This document shows, piece by piece, positions 33,301 through 42,340 of a stretch of 64,000 bases of DNA. Source of the stretch: Euglena gracilis (lineage: Eukaryota; Euglenida; Euglenophyceae; Euglenales); assembly GCA_039621445.1 (NCBI GenBank), contig CP154955.1, positions 56,149,453-56,213,452 of the forward strand, given 5' to 3'. The translations under genes and the position numbers were made by a program. The notes below the pieces were generated by a model. That model saw nothing but the letters and a program-made list of their open reading frames with translations, was not told where the DNA came from and ran no database searches. How positions within the stretch are numbered: position 1 is the first letter of the stretch; each line of letters begins with the position of its first letter.

Positions 33301-35428
33301 AGGGTACTATCCACTTGCGCTGAATAAGCTTCTCAATCATTTCATTGAGAGCTTGTTCGCGTTCTCCCGAACAACGAAAAAATTTCCGGTGCATTGGTTT
33401 GGCTCCATCCTTAAGCTCGATCTTACAAACACCGAACGGACCGCGTATCGCGGGGTCGATGTCGCACGCGTATACTGGATTTTCCAGCACACCGTGGAAT
33501 TCGCGGGTAATCCGCGAACAGAATTCGGCTGACTTAGGATGCTGACCTGCACTTTCGATGACTGCGGAAACCGCCAGGGTATCCCTGGGGCTACCGAGCT
33601 TCCTCGGCACCGCAAATTCGGACATTCCGAATGCATCGAAGAAACAAACGCGAAAAATGATTTCTTGCAAGGGTGGTAATATTTTACCACAAAAATCCTC
33701 AAAAATCGGTACATTAGTGGGTAAATCCCACCAATGAAAACATACATACGATAGTTGGGTGAACCATTCCGCTTCCGGAATGATGGGTATGAGAATAACT
33801 CCACGGGCTTCATCCCGCAGAATTTTCTCAACCGCACATTCGATAAGTTTTGGGGGAGGGTGCATCCATAACACCGTATCACCCCAAAATTTATCAAATG
33901 CGTTGGAGTGTTGTGACCAATGACGTGGCAAACGGGCATGTGCATTGGATGAAAAGGCATCGATTTCCAATGCCAAATCAAAAGAATTTGCCAATGTCGC
34001 GATTTTGGAAAACCATCGTTCCAAAATGCGATATTGACCAAAATTGAAAGCATTCCATACGCGTTTCGCGTATTCATGCACCCGATTTTCGGGTTGAAGG
34101 GTAGAAACACAATGAATGGATCCACAAACATGCGGGTTGTCTTCCACTACCACAAGGGTTAATCCCAAGGGAGTTTGGACAGGTTGGGGGTTTCCCCATT
34201 CCGCATCAAATCCGTACCAAGTGTGATCGCGATTGTAATTAGGAATCGCGCTTTTCGCGTTTCCGAACAACGAGGCTAATCCGCGTTGTTGGAGTACTCG
34301 GTGTATCTCCGCGCATTGCGGGCTACAACCAAGTGTATCATGGGGGGTGGATTCCGTTTTCGGAATTGCGATTAGTGTCGGATTTTGAACTAAACATCCA
34401 CAATCGAAATCCGATTGGGTGGAAATTCTCCTGCAGTGCACACATTGGAAGGAAGTGTGATGGTATGACGGCTGTGCGTGAAAGTGGGTGTCGATGGCAT
34501 TAGCCGGGGAGTCTTGTACAGGTGTGCCTGGCTTCGGCACAACTGGTGGGAAACGGAGTGGTGGTGTAGCTGGGCGACTACTCGACACCGTACGTACTGC
34601 AGGCCTTTGGGCTTTCGTCTTGTAACCCAGTGGAACGGCGGGGGTACCGCTACTCGCTTGCCCTGCCTCATGTGGAACGCATGTTGGTGTGTCATTGGGC
34701 AGGGGGGAGGCTTTCTCCGTACCCCGGGTGTGGAAAACGGTTGTTGGTGTGGTGGGTAACGGTGTTGCCATTGTGGATAACGGTGTGGGCAAAGCGGTGG
34801 TCATCATAGTGGATGACAACGGTGATGGTGGTTTGGGTGTCAATGAAGTGGTGAGTGCTGTGCGCAAACCGTGGGAGTGGCAATCCACAACCAATCGGTA
34901 CTGGCGTAAAAATGGGTATCCCAAAATTACGTCAGACCCGTGAATTCCGGACTCGTAACCCCAAATATTGGTGAAATGTTGTAATTGTGGGGGTTGTGAG
35001 TGATGCTTCGGAATGATGGGCAAGAGTATCTCGAGCACACATCCCAAATCACCACCACACATGGGGGTGTTATCCGCGGTTGTAATTTTGATCGGTTTCT
35101 TGGCGCTTACCAAGAGCGGGGTCGGTATCAACCCCAACCGAAAGAGCAGTGCAATGCGACAACCAGTGTCAATGAGAATTTTGACTTTGGTGGCGAAATT
35201 TTGAATGCGGATTTCCGCTTGGACGAGTAATTCCATTGGTGGTACGCAAAGTGAAGGGTCTGGCGGAAATACGTTTGCATGCCAGCTCTCCCATGAACCC
35301 TTTCCTACTTTGCTCAGCATTCCGAGCGGAAATGTGGAGTGGGGGGTAGGGGACCCGAAATAATTCCGGGTACTGACCCTGAAGGCGGATGGGCAGGGGG
35401 GGTAAGGTTGATCAGGTCTTACCTCCAT
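30374..35428 (-). CDS. pol: A2 pol polyprotein, intact (1684 residues)
   Basis: One open frame. Order with rough residues: aspartic protease (ILIDTGC near 85, DVILGYPFL near 165); a Pro/Thr-rich linker with a Cys cluster; Dam-like domain (EIDAFSSN near 487, LWMHPPP near 520); RT (SEWTSQAFVVP near 706, YIDDVLVG near 833); RNase H (LEVDSSDYAVG near 993, KTDHESL near 1066, ADPLSR); integrase with HHCC zinc motif (HNHGH near 1255, CQIC near 1295) and DD35E (Asp in CMDFLELEP, Asp in VSDQDH, Glu in GRAEAA); and a C-terminal chromodomain (DFVVDKIIDHK, KVRWKGYGPEEDTWEP, 1619-1670). It is a Ty3/gypsy chromovirus. Frame and spacing say it follows gag by TAG read-through. The Dam-like motif has His where catalytic Asn/Asp is usual. 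Confidence 0.95.
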   Translation of the reverse strand: MEVRPDQPYPPCPSAFRVSTRNYFGSPTPHSTFPLGMLSKVGKGSWESWHANVFPPDPSLCVPPMELLVQAEIRIQNFATKVKILIDTGCRIALLFRLGLIPTPLLVSAKKPIKITTADNTPMCGGDLGCVLEILLPIIPKHHSQPPQLQHFTNIWGYESGIHGSDVILGYPFLRQYRLVVDCHSHGLRTALTTSLTPKPPSPLSSTMMTTALPTPLSTMATPLPTTPTTVFHTRGTEKASPLPNDTPTCVPHEAGQASSGTPAVPLGYKTKAQRPAVRTVSSSRPATPPLRFPPVVPKPGTPVQDSPANAIDTHFHAQPSYHHTSFQCVHCRRISTQSDFDCGCLVQNPTLIAIPKTESTPHDTLGCSPQCAEIHRVLQQRGLASLFGNAKSAIPNYNRDHTWYGFDAEWGNPQPVQTPLGLTLVVVEDNPHVCGSIHCVSTLQPENRVHEYAKRVWNAFNFGQYRILERWFSKIATLANSFDLALEIDAFSSNAHARLPRHWSQHSNAFDKFWGDTVLWMHPPPKLIECAVEKILRDEARGVILIPIIPEAEWFTQLSYVCFHWWDLPTNVPIFEDFCGKILPPLQEIIFRVCFFDAFGMSEFAVPRKLGSPRDTLAVSAVIESAGQHPKSAEFCSRITREFHGVLENPVYACDIDPAIRGPFGVCKIELKDGAKPMHRKFFRCSGEREQALNEMIEKLIQRKWIVPSKSEWTSQAFVVPKPPDPSGQKKWRLVLDYRYLNSQTRDDPFPLPLIEDLITKQSENRLWSIFDLEDGFHQMHLHPDSQPYTAFVTSKGVYQWTVLPMGVKNGPAMFQRMIQWVLRDLPFAIVYIDDVLVGTPPPSAQSSEDILVTHFHHVCAVLTAFQKHVLFAKGAKMHLFRILIKFCGHILSNGQRKAVSSKLEAIKKWTPEVIKTITHLKGFLGLAQYYAIYMKDFAKIAVPLTKQLKNRAVDNTKVIWDDQMREALEKIKVLLLENVVLEIADPYKPYVLEVDSSDYAVGGVLSQHNAANELRPVAFFSRKLQGDDGKGQVKWSIREKETYAIVLILQKFRSWVASSLVQILVKTDHESLQHWYTEDLNKAMSSVGRRCRWHEFLSQFNLVVIYTPGHTQKVADPLSRAPWYYPGNPDEGDATFHGSQEADDYARRNDAADNLLDSFPVSQLFLVAPVRGRRRRGSTSGPRRITRTESPSPLFFREWDYSRDPVYDTIVTRLRNGEVLDNYTLSPLRLVFRNESGYKYCIPQDLVDDVILCYHNHGHPGAPKLLSLVGRRYCTTLSEKERYSRCLRIAQRCQICQAVKPRRGTPPGTMDLFPVPPDIFTSLCMDFLELEPCKGTDDKIYDYVFVVVCRLSGYIVAIPCQKSGLTAQSLATIFLEKCICLMGLPNEIVSDQDHLISSRFFTTLCGLLGIEQHFSIIYRPKGNGRAEAAVKSVVNMLRLSLADSRSNWISVLPWSLFYINTLPGLVLPHSPYKLVFGRDPPAIGDVPSERPARTSVSCETWFAEVENLRSAVQKRVTDIHAAKRKSFLQNFKSPVYSPGDRVWVRNSRTRMQSSKLDPLWLGPCEILERLGTSGRYKVALPNGVEDVHMDDFKPYLSPPDGKPIPCLHFKPRSRLPETDDFVVDKIIDHKIDKGMHLWKVRWKGYGPEEDTWEPATSFVGYVQQDWKLWNKKHNIDVSMTSF

Positions 35429-35439
35429 CTGTTCATCAG

Positions 35440-35476
35440 CCCAGAGGTCCGTGCCCTCGGACCTCGGGCTCCCCTA
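35440..35476 (-). promoter_or_regulatory. A2 gag stop codon with downstream stem-loop (read-through candidate)
   Basis: TAG at 35476-35474 is followed after 8 nt by an 8-bp perfect stem (GAGGTCCG / CGGACCTC, loop of 6), extended by three further pairs around a bulge. The 15 codons up to the pol ATG are open in the gag frame, so gag and pol are in phase. Same arrangement as in A3 at 48353-48389. Confidence 0.65.
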
Positions 35477-38400
35477 CTCCAAGTCCGAACCGGCCGCATA
35501 GCCGGCAACGGACTTTTTGGTGGAATAGATGGAATTCAATGAGCGCACCGCCATTCGGGCCTCATTAAATTCCCCGTCCGAGGTCTCATCCCCCTCCCTG
35601 CCCGAAGCCGGGGTGTCCTCCTCCAAACAAGATATCTTGAAACCGACCTTTTGCCGGTTGGAGGAGTAACCACGGTCATCGCGGCGCTTACCGCGATTTC
35701 CGTAGCCGGGCCGGGGGGAACGAGATCTGGGACATTTGGATGCGTGGTGATCTTTGGAACCGCAAAGTGAACAACGAGATTTGTGGCGGGATTCCGCATA
35801 ACGGGGGGAACGGTATTCCGTTTTTCCGTCAAACCGTCGTGGTGAACGGGTTTCCCGTCGACCATGACCGGTGTATCGGGATTTCCCCGTTGACTCGCGT
35901 GAAGAGGATGATCCACTTCGCGAACGAGATCGTGAAGAGTCGCGATTAAAATCCTGTTTTCGGGCAGGGGGTCCAGGTGACCGACCGCGAGAAGGACGGG
36001 TTTCCCGACCATCACGCGATGGTGACTTGGGCCTATTACCGCTAAAGCGGTTCTCCGAAGAACGTGAAACTCCCGATTGACGTGAAAACGCCGAGGAACC
36101 CGATCCCCGTGAGGAGGTCGAGCCCCTTGGGCTTCCAATACGCTTTCGCGCATCGGGATTCGGGCATTCCCGAGACATGTGACCAGATTTGTTGCACAGA
36201 AAGCACAGTTTATCCGTGCCCTGGTCCGAAGAACGCTGATTCCGCGTTTTCGGTCCCGTGGTGGGTGATCTTGGTGACATGGGTGATTTTTGCAATGCAT
36301 TAACCGCACCCGCAGGGATTCCCGCGGTGGGATGCATTTGAAAAGCGGACTGTATTTGTCCCAAAACTTGTGTGAGCTTGAGTTGCTTTGACACATAATT
36401 CCAACGTTGGGCAAGAGTCATCTCATGCCCTGCCAACTCCTCGCGATGGATATCCTTCACGAGGGATGGTGTGAAATGCAACAAAACCGCATCGAATTGT
36501 TCGCGCATTTGCTTCTCGCTAAGTTCATCAACTTCGGAAGCAAGTGTTAACCATTTGGCATACCAAAGGTCAATGGATTTCCATTTGCGATCCGATGGCG
36601 CGCTTTGTCGCCACTTCTTCTCCAGGGTAATCCTGGTGACCAGACTTGAATTGGTTGAAGCGTATTGCTCAACCAGGTCATCGAATGATACGCCATTACG
36701 TATCACCAAATTGCGTGCGCGTTCTCGCTCCTCCCTCGGTAGGCAATCGATGAATTCCATCTTGACTACCTCGGGATTCGGGTCTTGGGTGGGTCCCTTT
36801 AGTGCCCAATAGTACTCCCAATCCCGAAAAAATTGTCTCCGTGTGGTTGGATCCCCGTCCCATTGGGGCTTCACCTTGTTCGCGATTGCGATGGTGCCCT
36901 TGAAGTCTCTCTGAGTAACCCGCTGACCCTCGGTGGTATTCCGGGGGTTTGGGTCAGGGTAATTCTTAACACCAAACGCGTTTCGCGGATTTTCCGCTCC
37001 ATGTTTGACCCGTGCAGGATTTCCCGCACCAAGTGTAAGGTTGGCAGGATTTTCCTGCGGGAATTGCGAAAAATGTGGTGAAATCCTCTCAGTGGGGCGG
37101 GTTTCCCGCCGAAAACCCGATGGGTGGTCTGGCATTCCAGAACCCGTCGGTTGTTGGTATGATCGCGATTGCGACACATGACCAATACCAGGTGTGGGGT
37201 GTTGGCTCATTCCTCGTACAAGGTTGGAATGTTGAATTTCTTGGTGGAGACTCGAATTTTCGAGTGGGGGGTCCATTTCCTCATCGGAAATATGTTGTGA
37301 GAAGTGAGTGTGTGGTGTTGGCAAATGCAAATGTGGTACAATTCGCGTTTTCGCGGGTGGTTGTACCAAATTCGCGGTGGATGTAGGGATTCCTACTCCA
37401 GAAATGGTAAGTTGAGAACGCGATTCCGGGACATTTGGAATACCGACCGCAGCGCTTACCGCGGTAGGTGGTGGCACAACCGGTACCGGAGGGGACATTT
37501 TATCCAGACTCGCGGACAAGTCATGCACCGTTTCTTCCAAATGATCCACCAACTGGAGTTGGCCGCAAATACGGTCAACCTCAGTCTCCAAATGCCTAAC
37601 GCGTTTGCGGTAACGGGAAAAATCTTCCAAGTGTGGCATCTTTTCAGAAACCAAGTGTAATTCTTGGGTAAGATTTCCTTGGGACTCCTCCACATTCCGG
37701 AGTTGACCCGCAAGCGCTTTCACCGCATTTGAGACGGTTTGCAATTGGTGGAGTGACTTGGTGGGGGTTTCCACGGTGGTGCGCGAATTTTCCGCGGTTG
37801 GTTTTTCCAACAACGCAGAAATTCGTCCATCCAACCGAGAAACCTCATCTTGCATGGATCGGGCATTCCGATTCACGCTTACCTCAATTTGGAGCAAACT
37901 TGTACAAAATGCTTGCAAGGTTTCCTTGTTGTCACCAAGCACTTTGTCATAAAATGAGCGAAATTCCGGTGACTCGGATATCCGAGCACGCGAAATGGGG
38001 GGTAGTGAGCGGATTTCCGTCACTGTGGTAGACAACAAGGTGCAACGGGTTTGCAATTCCCCAATAGCGGCTTGAATACCACTAATGTCGGGAATTCGCT
38101 TGGAAAGTGCGAAAACATGTTCCTGCAAACCGACAACGGTGGCAATAATACCGCCAATGTCCGTTTGCATTTGTTGTTGAGTGAAATCCAACCGTTGTGC
38201 GCAATCCGCGATTTTCGCGTTCAAGGTGGTTAATCCATCCTGATTTGCGGCACAATGGCAGGATTTTTGCTCCAAGTGTGAAATTCGTTCCTCCAAAAGC
38301 TGGATTTGCGAACGGGGAACAAAATTCTCTTGCACTTTCGCTTGAAATTGCTTCAAGTGCTCGATTTCCGAGCCAAGATGCAAAATCCGTTGTTGCGCTT

Positions 38401-39550
38401 CTTGGAAAGAAGTGGTAAGTGCGGCAAAATGCTCAACCGCGACAAAGTTACCGATTTCCGGCATTTTGGGGGTGACATGTTGCGCTTGTAACTGCTGCTG
38501 CAATTGCAGTAACATGGTTGAACAGGATTCCAATTGGGCAAAAAGATGGCTCATACCATCCTGCACATGCAGAAACTTGGAATCATTCCGCGTTTCCGCT
38601 TCATGCAGCATTTCGCTGATTTGTTGGAAATTTTGTGGAAGTTGGATGCGCAAAATACTGTCAACACTTTCTCGAAAATGCTGAAGGTCTTTCCCCGCAT
38701 TTTCAAAATTGTGTTGGCAATATTTGCCAATTTCCTGCAAATAATTCCAGCAACATTCCAGTTTGGTGTTGACAACCCTTTGATTGTCCTCATCAAACTG
38801 CAAAACTTTGTTGAGCATGGTTGCGCATTCCGCAACGCATTGGTGGACATGCAAAATTTGCTTGCTAAGCGGGTGATCCGCTGGAAGTTGACCGAGAATT
38901 CGGAAAACATCACCGGGTGTGAGGTTATCCCTCAAATCTTCCTCATAGTCCTCCACAATAGAAACGGCACCAGAGATTTCCGGTACCACCAGACGCATAT
39001 CTGGGTTCCATGGCAATGCAGGGAAAACCGCAGCTTCCGCGGGTAATCCCGGCAAAGCGTGAAATGGTGTGGGGGGTGGTAATTGAGGGGGGGGTTGGAA
39101 AAAACACGGTGTTTCCACCGAGTTGCACTCCAAAAGGCCCACCGGGGCTTCCACCGGGGATCTTTTGGGTGTGAACAGAGCAAAGGGCAAATACCCCTCA
39201 CTTTGTTCATGGGTAACATGAGTAACCAAGTGTGAGGGGGCAAGGGGTTCATCCCCTCGCCGCATCAATGATGGGTGAATCGGGATGGAGGAAGGCATTT
39301 TGCCACCTACATCCCGCACAATCAATGACAATGATGATGAAGAGGGTTCATTACCCCCATGCAATAATAAAGGCGTTTCGCCTTTTGACAATGAAAAATG
39401 AGTCAAATTGCCTTCTTCTTGCTTGGGGGGTCGGGAATTGGAACTTGTTTCATTCAAACCGTTCCAATCCCCGCAATCTTCATCACAATTGCTCAATGAA
39501 CTCATCAACAAGTCATAATCAAATTTGGGGTTGGGGCTTGTGCTCTGCAT
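35474..39550 (-). CDS. gag: A2 gag (1358 residues)
   Basis: Intact, starting at the shared ATG (MQSTSPNPK). Residues about 1-210 are Pro/Ser-rich, 210-685 are a long predicted coiled coil (heptad-like, many Gln/Leu), and 690-880 are a Pro-rich linker. About 885-1065 is a capsid-like domain (WDGDPTTRRQFFRDWEYYW). A CCHC knuckle (CFLCNKSGHMSREC) lies near 1115, an RS-rich basic stretch at 1140-1255, and a second knuckle (CSLCGSKDHHASKC) near 1260. It ends in TAG, likely suppressed part of the time to give gag-pol. It is much longer than a typical Ty3-type gag (300-500 residues). A non-ATG extension upstream is open in this copy only because of a one-base difference. Confidence 0.93.
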   Translation of the reverse strand: MQSTSPNPKFDYDLLMSSLSNCDEDCGDWNGLNETSSNSRPPKQEEGNLTHFSLSKGETPLLLHGGNEPSSSSLSLIVRDVGGKMPSSIPIHPSLMRRGDEPLAPSHLVTHVTHEQSEGYLPFALFTPKRSPVEAPVGLLECNSVETPCFFQPPPQLPPPTPFHALPGLPAEAAVFPALPWNPDMRLVVPEISGAVSIVEDYEEDLRDNLTPGDVFRILGQLPADHPLSKQILHVHQCVAECATMLNKVLQFDEDNQRVVNTKLECCWNYLQEIGKYCQHNFENAGKDLQHFRESVDSILRIQLPQNFQQISEMLHEAETRNDSKFLHVQDGMSHLFAQLESCSTMLLQLQQQLQAQHVTPKMPEIGNFVAVEHFAALTTSFQEAQQRILHLGSEIEHLKQFQAKVQENFVPRSQIQLLEERISHLEQKSCHCAANQDGLTTLNAKIADCAQRLDFTQQQMQTDIGGIIATVVGLQEHVFALSKRIPDISGIQAAIGELQTRCTLLSTTVTEIRSLPPISRARISESPEFRSFYDKVLGDNKETLQAFCTSLLQIEVSVNRNARSMQDEVSRLDGRISALLEKPTAENSRTTVETPTKSLHQLQTVSNAVKALAGQLRNVEESQGNLTQELHLVSEKMPHLEDFSRYRKRVRHLETEVDRICGQLQLVDHLEETVHDLSASLDKMSPPVPVVPPPTAVSAAVGIPNVPESRSQLTISGVGIPTSTANLVQPPAKTRIVPHLHLPTPHTHFSQHISDEEMDPPLENSSLHQEIQHSNLVRGMSQHPTPGIGHVSQSRSYQQPTGSGMPDHPSGFRRETRPTERISPHFSQFPQENPANLTLGAGNPARVKHGAENPRNAFGVKNYPDPNPRNTTEGQRVTQRDFKGTIAIANKVKPQWDGDPTTRRQFFRDWEYYWALKGPTQDPNPEVVKMEFIDCLPREERERARNLVIRNGVSFDDLVEQYASTNSSLVTRITLEKKWRQSAPSDRKWKSIDLWYAKWLTLASEVDELSEKQMREQFDAVLLHFTPSLVKDIHREELAGHEMTLAQRWNYVSKQLKLTQVLGQIQSAFQMHPTAGIPAGAVNALQKSPMSPRSPTTGPKTRNQRSSDQGTDKLCFLCNKSGHMSRECPNPDARKRIGSPRGSTSSRGSGSSAFSRQSGVSRSSENRFSGNRPKSPSRDGRETRPSRGRSPGPPARKQDFNRDSSRSRSRSGSSSSRESTGKSRYTGHGRRETRSPRRFDGKTEYRSPRYAESRHKSRCSLCGSKDHHASKCPRSRSPRPGYGNRGKRRDDRGYSSNRQKVGFKISCLEEDTPASGREGDETSDGEFNEARMAVRSLNSIYSTKKSVAGYAAGSDLE

Positions 39551-39793
39551 CTTTTGAGATGGGTAAAAAGGCAAAAACCCAAAATTCACACAAATAAGCA
39601 GAGAAACAGGGACCAGAAAGGTTGTATCGGCGATTACCGAACAGAGCCTTCTGAGACCTGTATCCTTGCTTAAAGGTTGGCTAGGGGCTAGGAACAGTAC
39701 TTTCACCGTGTTTCACGGCTCAGTACGATCCTCACCACCAGTCAACCACAGAGTTTCTCTGTGTGGAACGTCTGTGTAGGATCGTTGCCTAAA
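39551..39793 (-). other. A2 untranslated leader
   Basis: About 240 bp from primer site to gag ATG, as in A1 and A3. No conserved ATG-initiated frame. Confidence 0.6.
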
Positions 39794-39803
39794 TCTGCTA
39801 CCA
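39794..39803 (-). other. A2 primer-binding site (initiator tRNA-Met type)
   Basis: TGGTAGCAGA on the - strand, directly after the 5' LTR. Confidence 0.85.
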
Positions 39804-40232
39804 AGTGTACGTCCAAAGCTTTCCCTTTTCCCCTTTTTGGAACTTTCTGTAAAAGCCTTTCGCTTTCACCTTGGTGCGCAGCCTACTTATGGTAGGGAAA
39901 AGTCTTTGGAGTAACGAAAAGTGGTTTTCCCCTTTTCTTCCCAATTCCCCAAGAAGCAAAGCACAAAGCAAAGATTCAGAAGTTTTCTTCTGAGATCAAA
40001 GTTGATTGTTCTGAGGGTTTTTCCCTCTGACAAATCCAAAGGTGAAACTTGGAGATTGTGAGAGTAAAGAATACCACCTGTGGGGGAAGGAGAGAAAAGT
40101 GCTGACGTGTCCAGGGGCAGATCCCAGAAGGGTCTGCCACGATCTTACCAGCTGTGGGTTTCCACAGTGGTGCGACCGTCACAGAACCCACTCTGCAGAT
40201 ATCCTACAGAGCTGGGACGTGCCTGGTACACA
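39804..40232 (-). repeat. A2 5' LTR (429 bp)
   Basis: One base different from 23443-23871. It includes a possible short GT-AG intron signal pair, described for A3. Confidence 0.96.
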
Positions 40233-41288
40233 CATAGCCACCAGATTTTTCACCCACCTCCTATTCCAGTCTGGGCAAATGCAAGTCGCCCGACAATTGG
40301 AATTTTGCAATTTTTCGGCCACCTCAGGCCACAAAGTCTAGGGGGGGTTCATCCACAACGTTTCCTCCGCCACCCAATCCTTTTTCATGGCATCATCATC
40401 CTCCCCGTAAAACTTATCACACCTGGTGTTTTGGCTGGTTGCAAAACAATCCCGTTCCGCCTTAACCCGAAATTCCTTCTCAATTTCCTCCATACAAACT
40501 TTCCTAACAGCATAATCCTCCCTACGATATCCGCTTTTTTGTTCCAACACGGTTAACAAATACTCCACCAGTTGTTTGGGCATCCTCCATTTTTTCTGGG
40601 TGCCAACTGTCATTCCATATCCTCCCAACTTTTCTCGGTGACTCCTCCCCCCAGGAATCAAATTCGGGCAGGTCTGGCCATCACAAATTTTGTTGTGTAG
40701 CTTGCTCAGATTTTCACTCCCCCAGATTCGGGTGGGCTTTTGATATCCCCAATCTGAAAACTGACAATAGTCAACATCGACAAAAGTCAGATTTTGAACA
40801 CAAGGTCTTTTCCGCAAGAGTCCATGACGGGGATTTTCAATCCACCACAATTTTGGCTTGAAATATTCGATAATCTCCAAAGTTTTTATGACCAGCCGAT
40901 CTGCCCCCTCCAAATTTCTGACTCCCAATGTTTTGGCCAAGCTATATTCTGTACAGGGCACCCCCGCAGCGATGATCTGAAAATATCCGGGGGGGTACCT
41001 CCAATATCTCCACTCCAAAATATTTGCACAGTGGGTTGGGTTAAATCTGGGGTTTATGTCCACTGACACAACCTTAAACCCCTGCTCTCTCAGGCAATCC
41101 CCAACCGAGCCTTTACCGCAAAAAAGGTCTAAAGCTCTTTTCTTTACGGAAGGCTGTGCACGATCCCTTATGGGATCTGATTTTTTACAGATTTGGGCCG
41201 AGTCACAGATTTGCACGTCACGCATGCACGCACCCGACACACTGGACACACCTTGTGTAGAGATCTCCTGGGATGGCAGATTTTTCAT
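40233..41288 (-). CDS. B pol N-terminus: cytosine-C5 methyltransferase-like plus Dam-like domain
   Basis: Starts at an ATG overlapping the gag stop (ATGA, 41288-41285). Residues 51-63 (RALDLFCGKGSVG) are the AdoMet-binding motif I. VDINP (77-81) follows the next strand. VPCTEYS (110-116) is motif IV with the catalytic Cys at 112. WWIENPR (148-154) matches motif VI with ENP for the usual ENV. QKPTRIW and WRMPKQL resemble motifs VIII-X. About 220 residues is short for a eukaryotic DNMT and fits phage- or algal-virus-like enzymes. From residue 278 a second, Dam-like domain begins (ERDCFATSQNTRC, then LWMNPP). A TAG at 40340-40338 falls right after NPP, and the frame then stays open (TLWPEVAEKL, CPDWNRRW) to the A2 insertion and resumes at 23442. 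Confidence 0.88.
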
Positions 41289-42340
41289 CGTGCTTTCGTT
41301 TTCACTCGCACGAGATTTTTCTTGCCACCTGGGATTTGTTTATGTCTTTGTGTGGGGCTGGGTATGCGAGCCCGGGGCGGCTCCCTCCCCCAACGGTCCA
41401 CCCCGGCTATCCTAGCAACGGTTTCCTTTCCCCCTTCCTTTGCCTTTGCCTTTTCCACCGTCCTGGCCCTTTCCCCTAGACCAGTCAATTCCATTGTTTC
41501 CTTTCCCCCAGGAATTTTTTCCTTTGCCCTTTCCTTTGCCTTTGCTTTTGCCACCACCAGACTGTGAATCAAAATTCTGTTGATTTGAGTTCCACCACTG
41601 ATTTCCCTGAAAATTGGCATTGGCATTGGGATTCCACCCAGAATCGTTTCTCCATCCCCCCCCCCATGGCCAAATTGCGATTGCTGGGGGGGTGGCAATG
41701 ACTGTGATCGAACCACTGGCACTGGATTTTGCACGGGGGGGTTCACGTTTGCATTGGTCGCAGGAGCTACCACCTGTGAATCTGATTTTCCAACGGACGG
41801 TTTTGCCACCGTTTCGCCCCTCTTGGCTGACCGTGTTGGGGAGGGTGTCCTGGACCCCTTGGCCCGATCTGCCTTAGCAGACCTGGCCCTCCGGTTTCCA
41901 AATGCATTTGGCTCCCTGGAACTGTGTATCATGTCTTGAGAATCCCTGGAAGACAATTTTCGCTCAACAAAACGGAAAATTTCTTCAACTCCCATTTTTG
42001 GCTGTTCCTCCACAATTTTGATCCTTTTATCCGTGCCTGTGATTGGTTTCCCACTGACCTCTTTCAGTTTGTCACAAATCGCAGTGTTGGGCAAAAAGAC
42101 TTCGAACTCCAGCGGTGAAACTTTTGAAACCTTGCAGGGCTTTTCCCCAGTGACACGTTCCACAGCACAAATAATGTTTTCCTCGGTTGCAGGCACTCCA
42201 GGGTACATTTTGACTTTCGGTCCACACGTTGATTTCCTTTCCTCCTCATCGGCGACCCAATGCAAAATGAAATTTGGCAGTTTTCCCTTGACCAGTCTTT
42301 CTGCCTCATCGTCAGTGGCGCTTTTCACCTGTCTCCAGGC
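41285..42340 (-). CDS. gag: B gag C-terminal part (basic tail)
   Basis: Follows a one-base frame change near 42330-42345 from the preceding gag piece. It begins with a charged region (VKSATDDEAERLVKGKLPNF), passes a Ser/Arg/Pro-rich stretch, and ends in a Lys/Gly-rich basic tail (AKAKERAKEKIPGGKE) that may bind nucleic acid. No CCHC knuckle is visible, unlike the A-family gag. The stop TGA overlaps the pol ATG as ATGA, an arrangement compatible with termination-reinitiation. Confidence 0.7.
   Translation of the reverse strand, partial: AWRQVKSATDDEAERLVKGKLPNFILHWVADEEERKSTCGPKVKMYPGVPATEENIICAVERVTGEKPCKVSKVSPLEFEVFLPNTAICDKLKEVSGKPITGTDKRIKIVEEQPKMGVEEIFRFVERKLSSRDSQDMIHSSREPNAFGNRRARSAKADRAKGSRTPSPTRSAKRGETVAKPSVGKSDSQVVAPATNANVNPPVQNPVPVVRSQSLPPPQQSQFGHGGGDGETILGGIPMPMPIFREISGGTQINRILIHSLVVAKAKAKERAKEKIPGGKETMELTGLGERARTVEKAKAKEGGKETVARIAGVDRWGREPPRARIPSPTQRHKQIPGGKKNLVRVKTKAR

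Larger units (their letters stand above)
23443..40232 (-). mobile_element. A2: full-length A-family LTR retrotransposon
   Basis: 16,790 bp, read leftward, inserted in B pol inside the Dam-like domain. The target duplication CATAG is at 23438-23442 and 40233-40237. The 429-bp LTRs differ at one base. Gag and pol are each open from end to end; ORF3 has three frame breaks. It is nearly identical to A3 but lacks its duplicated primer site. Of the three copies it is the only one with complete gag and pol frames. Confidence 0.96.

Noticed and set aside
35536-36414. Frames overlapping the RS/knuckle part of gag in A2 (and 47415-48293 in A3)
   Set aside because: Arg-rich shifted-frame reading of gag; the zinc knuckles are only in the gag frame.
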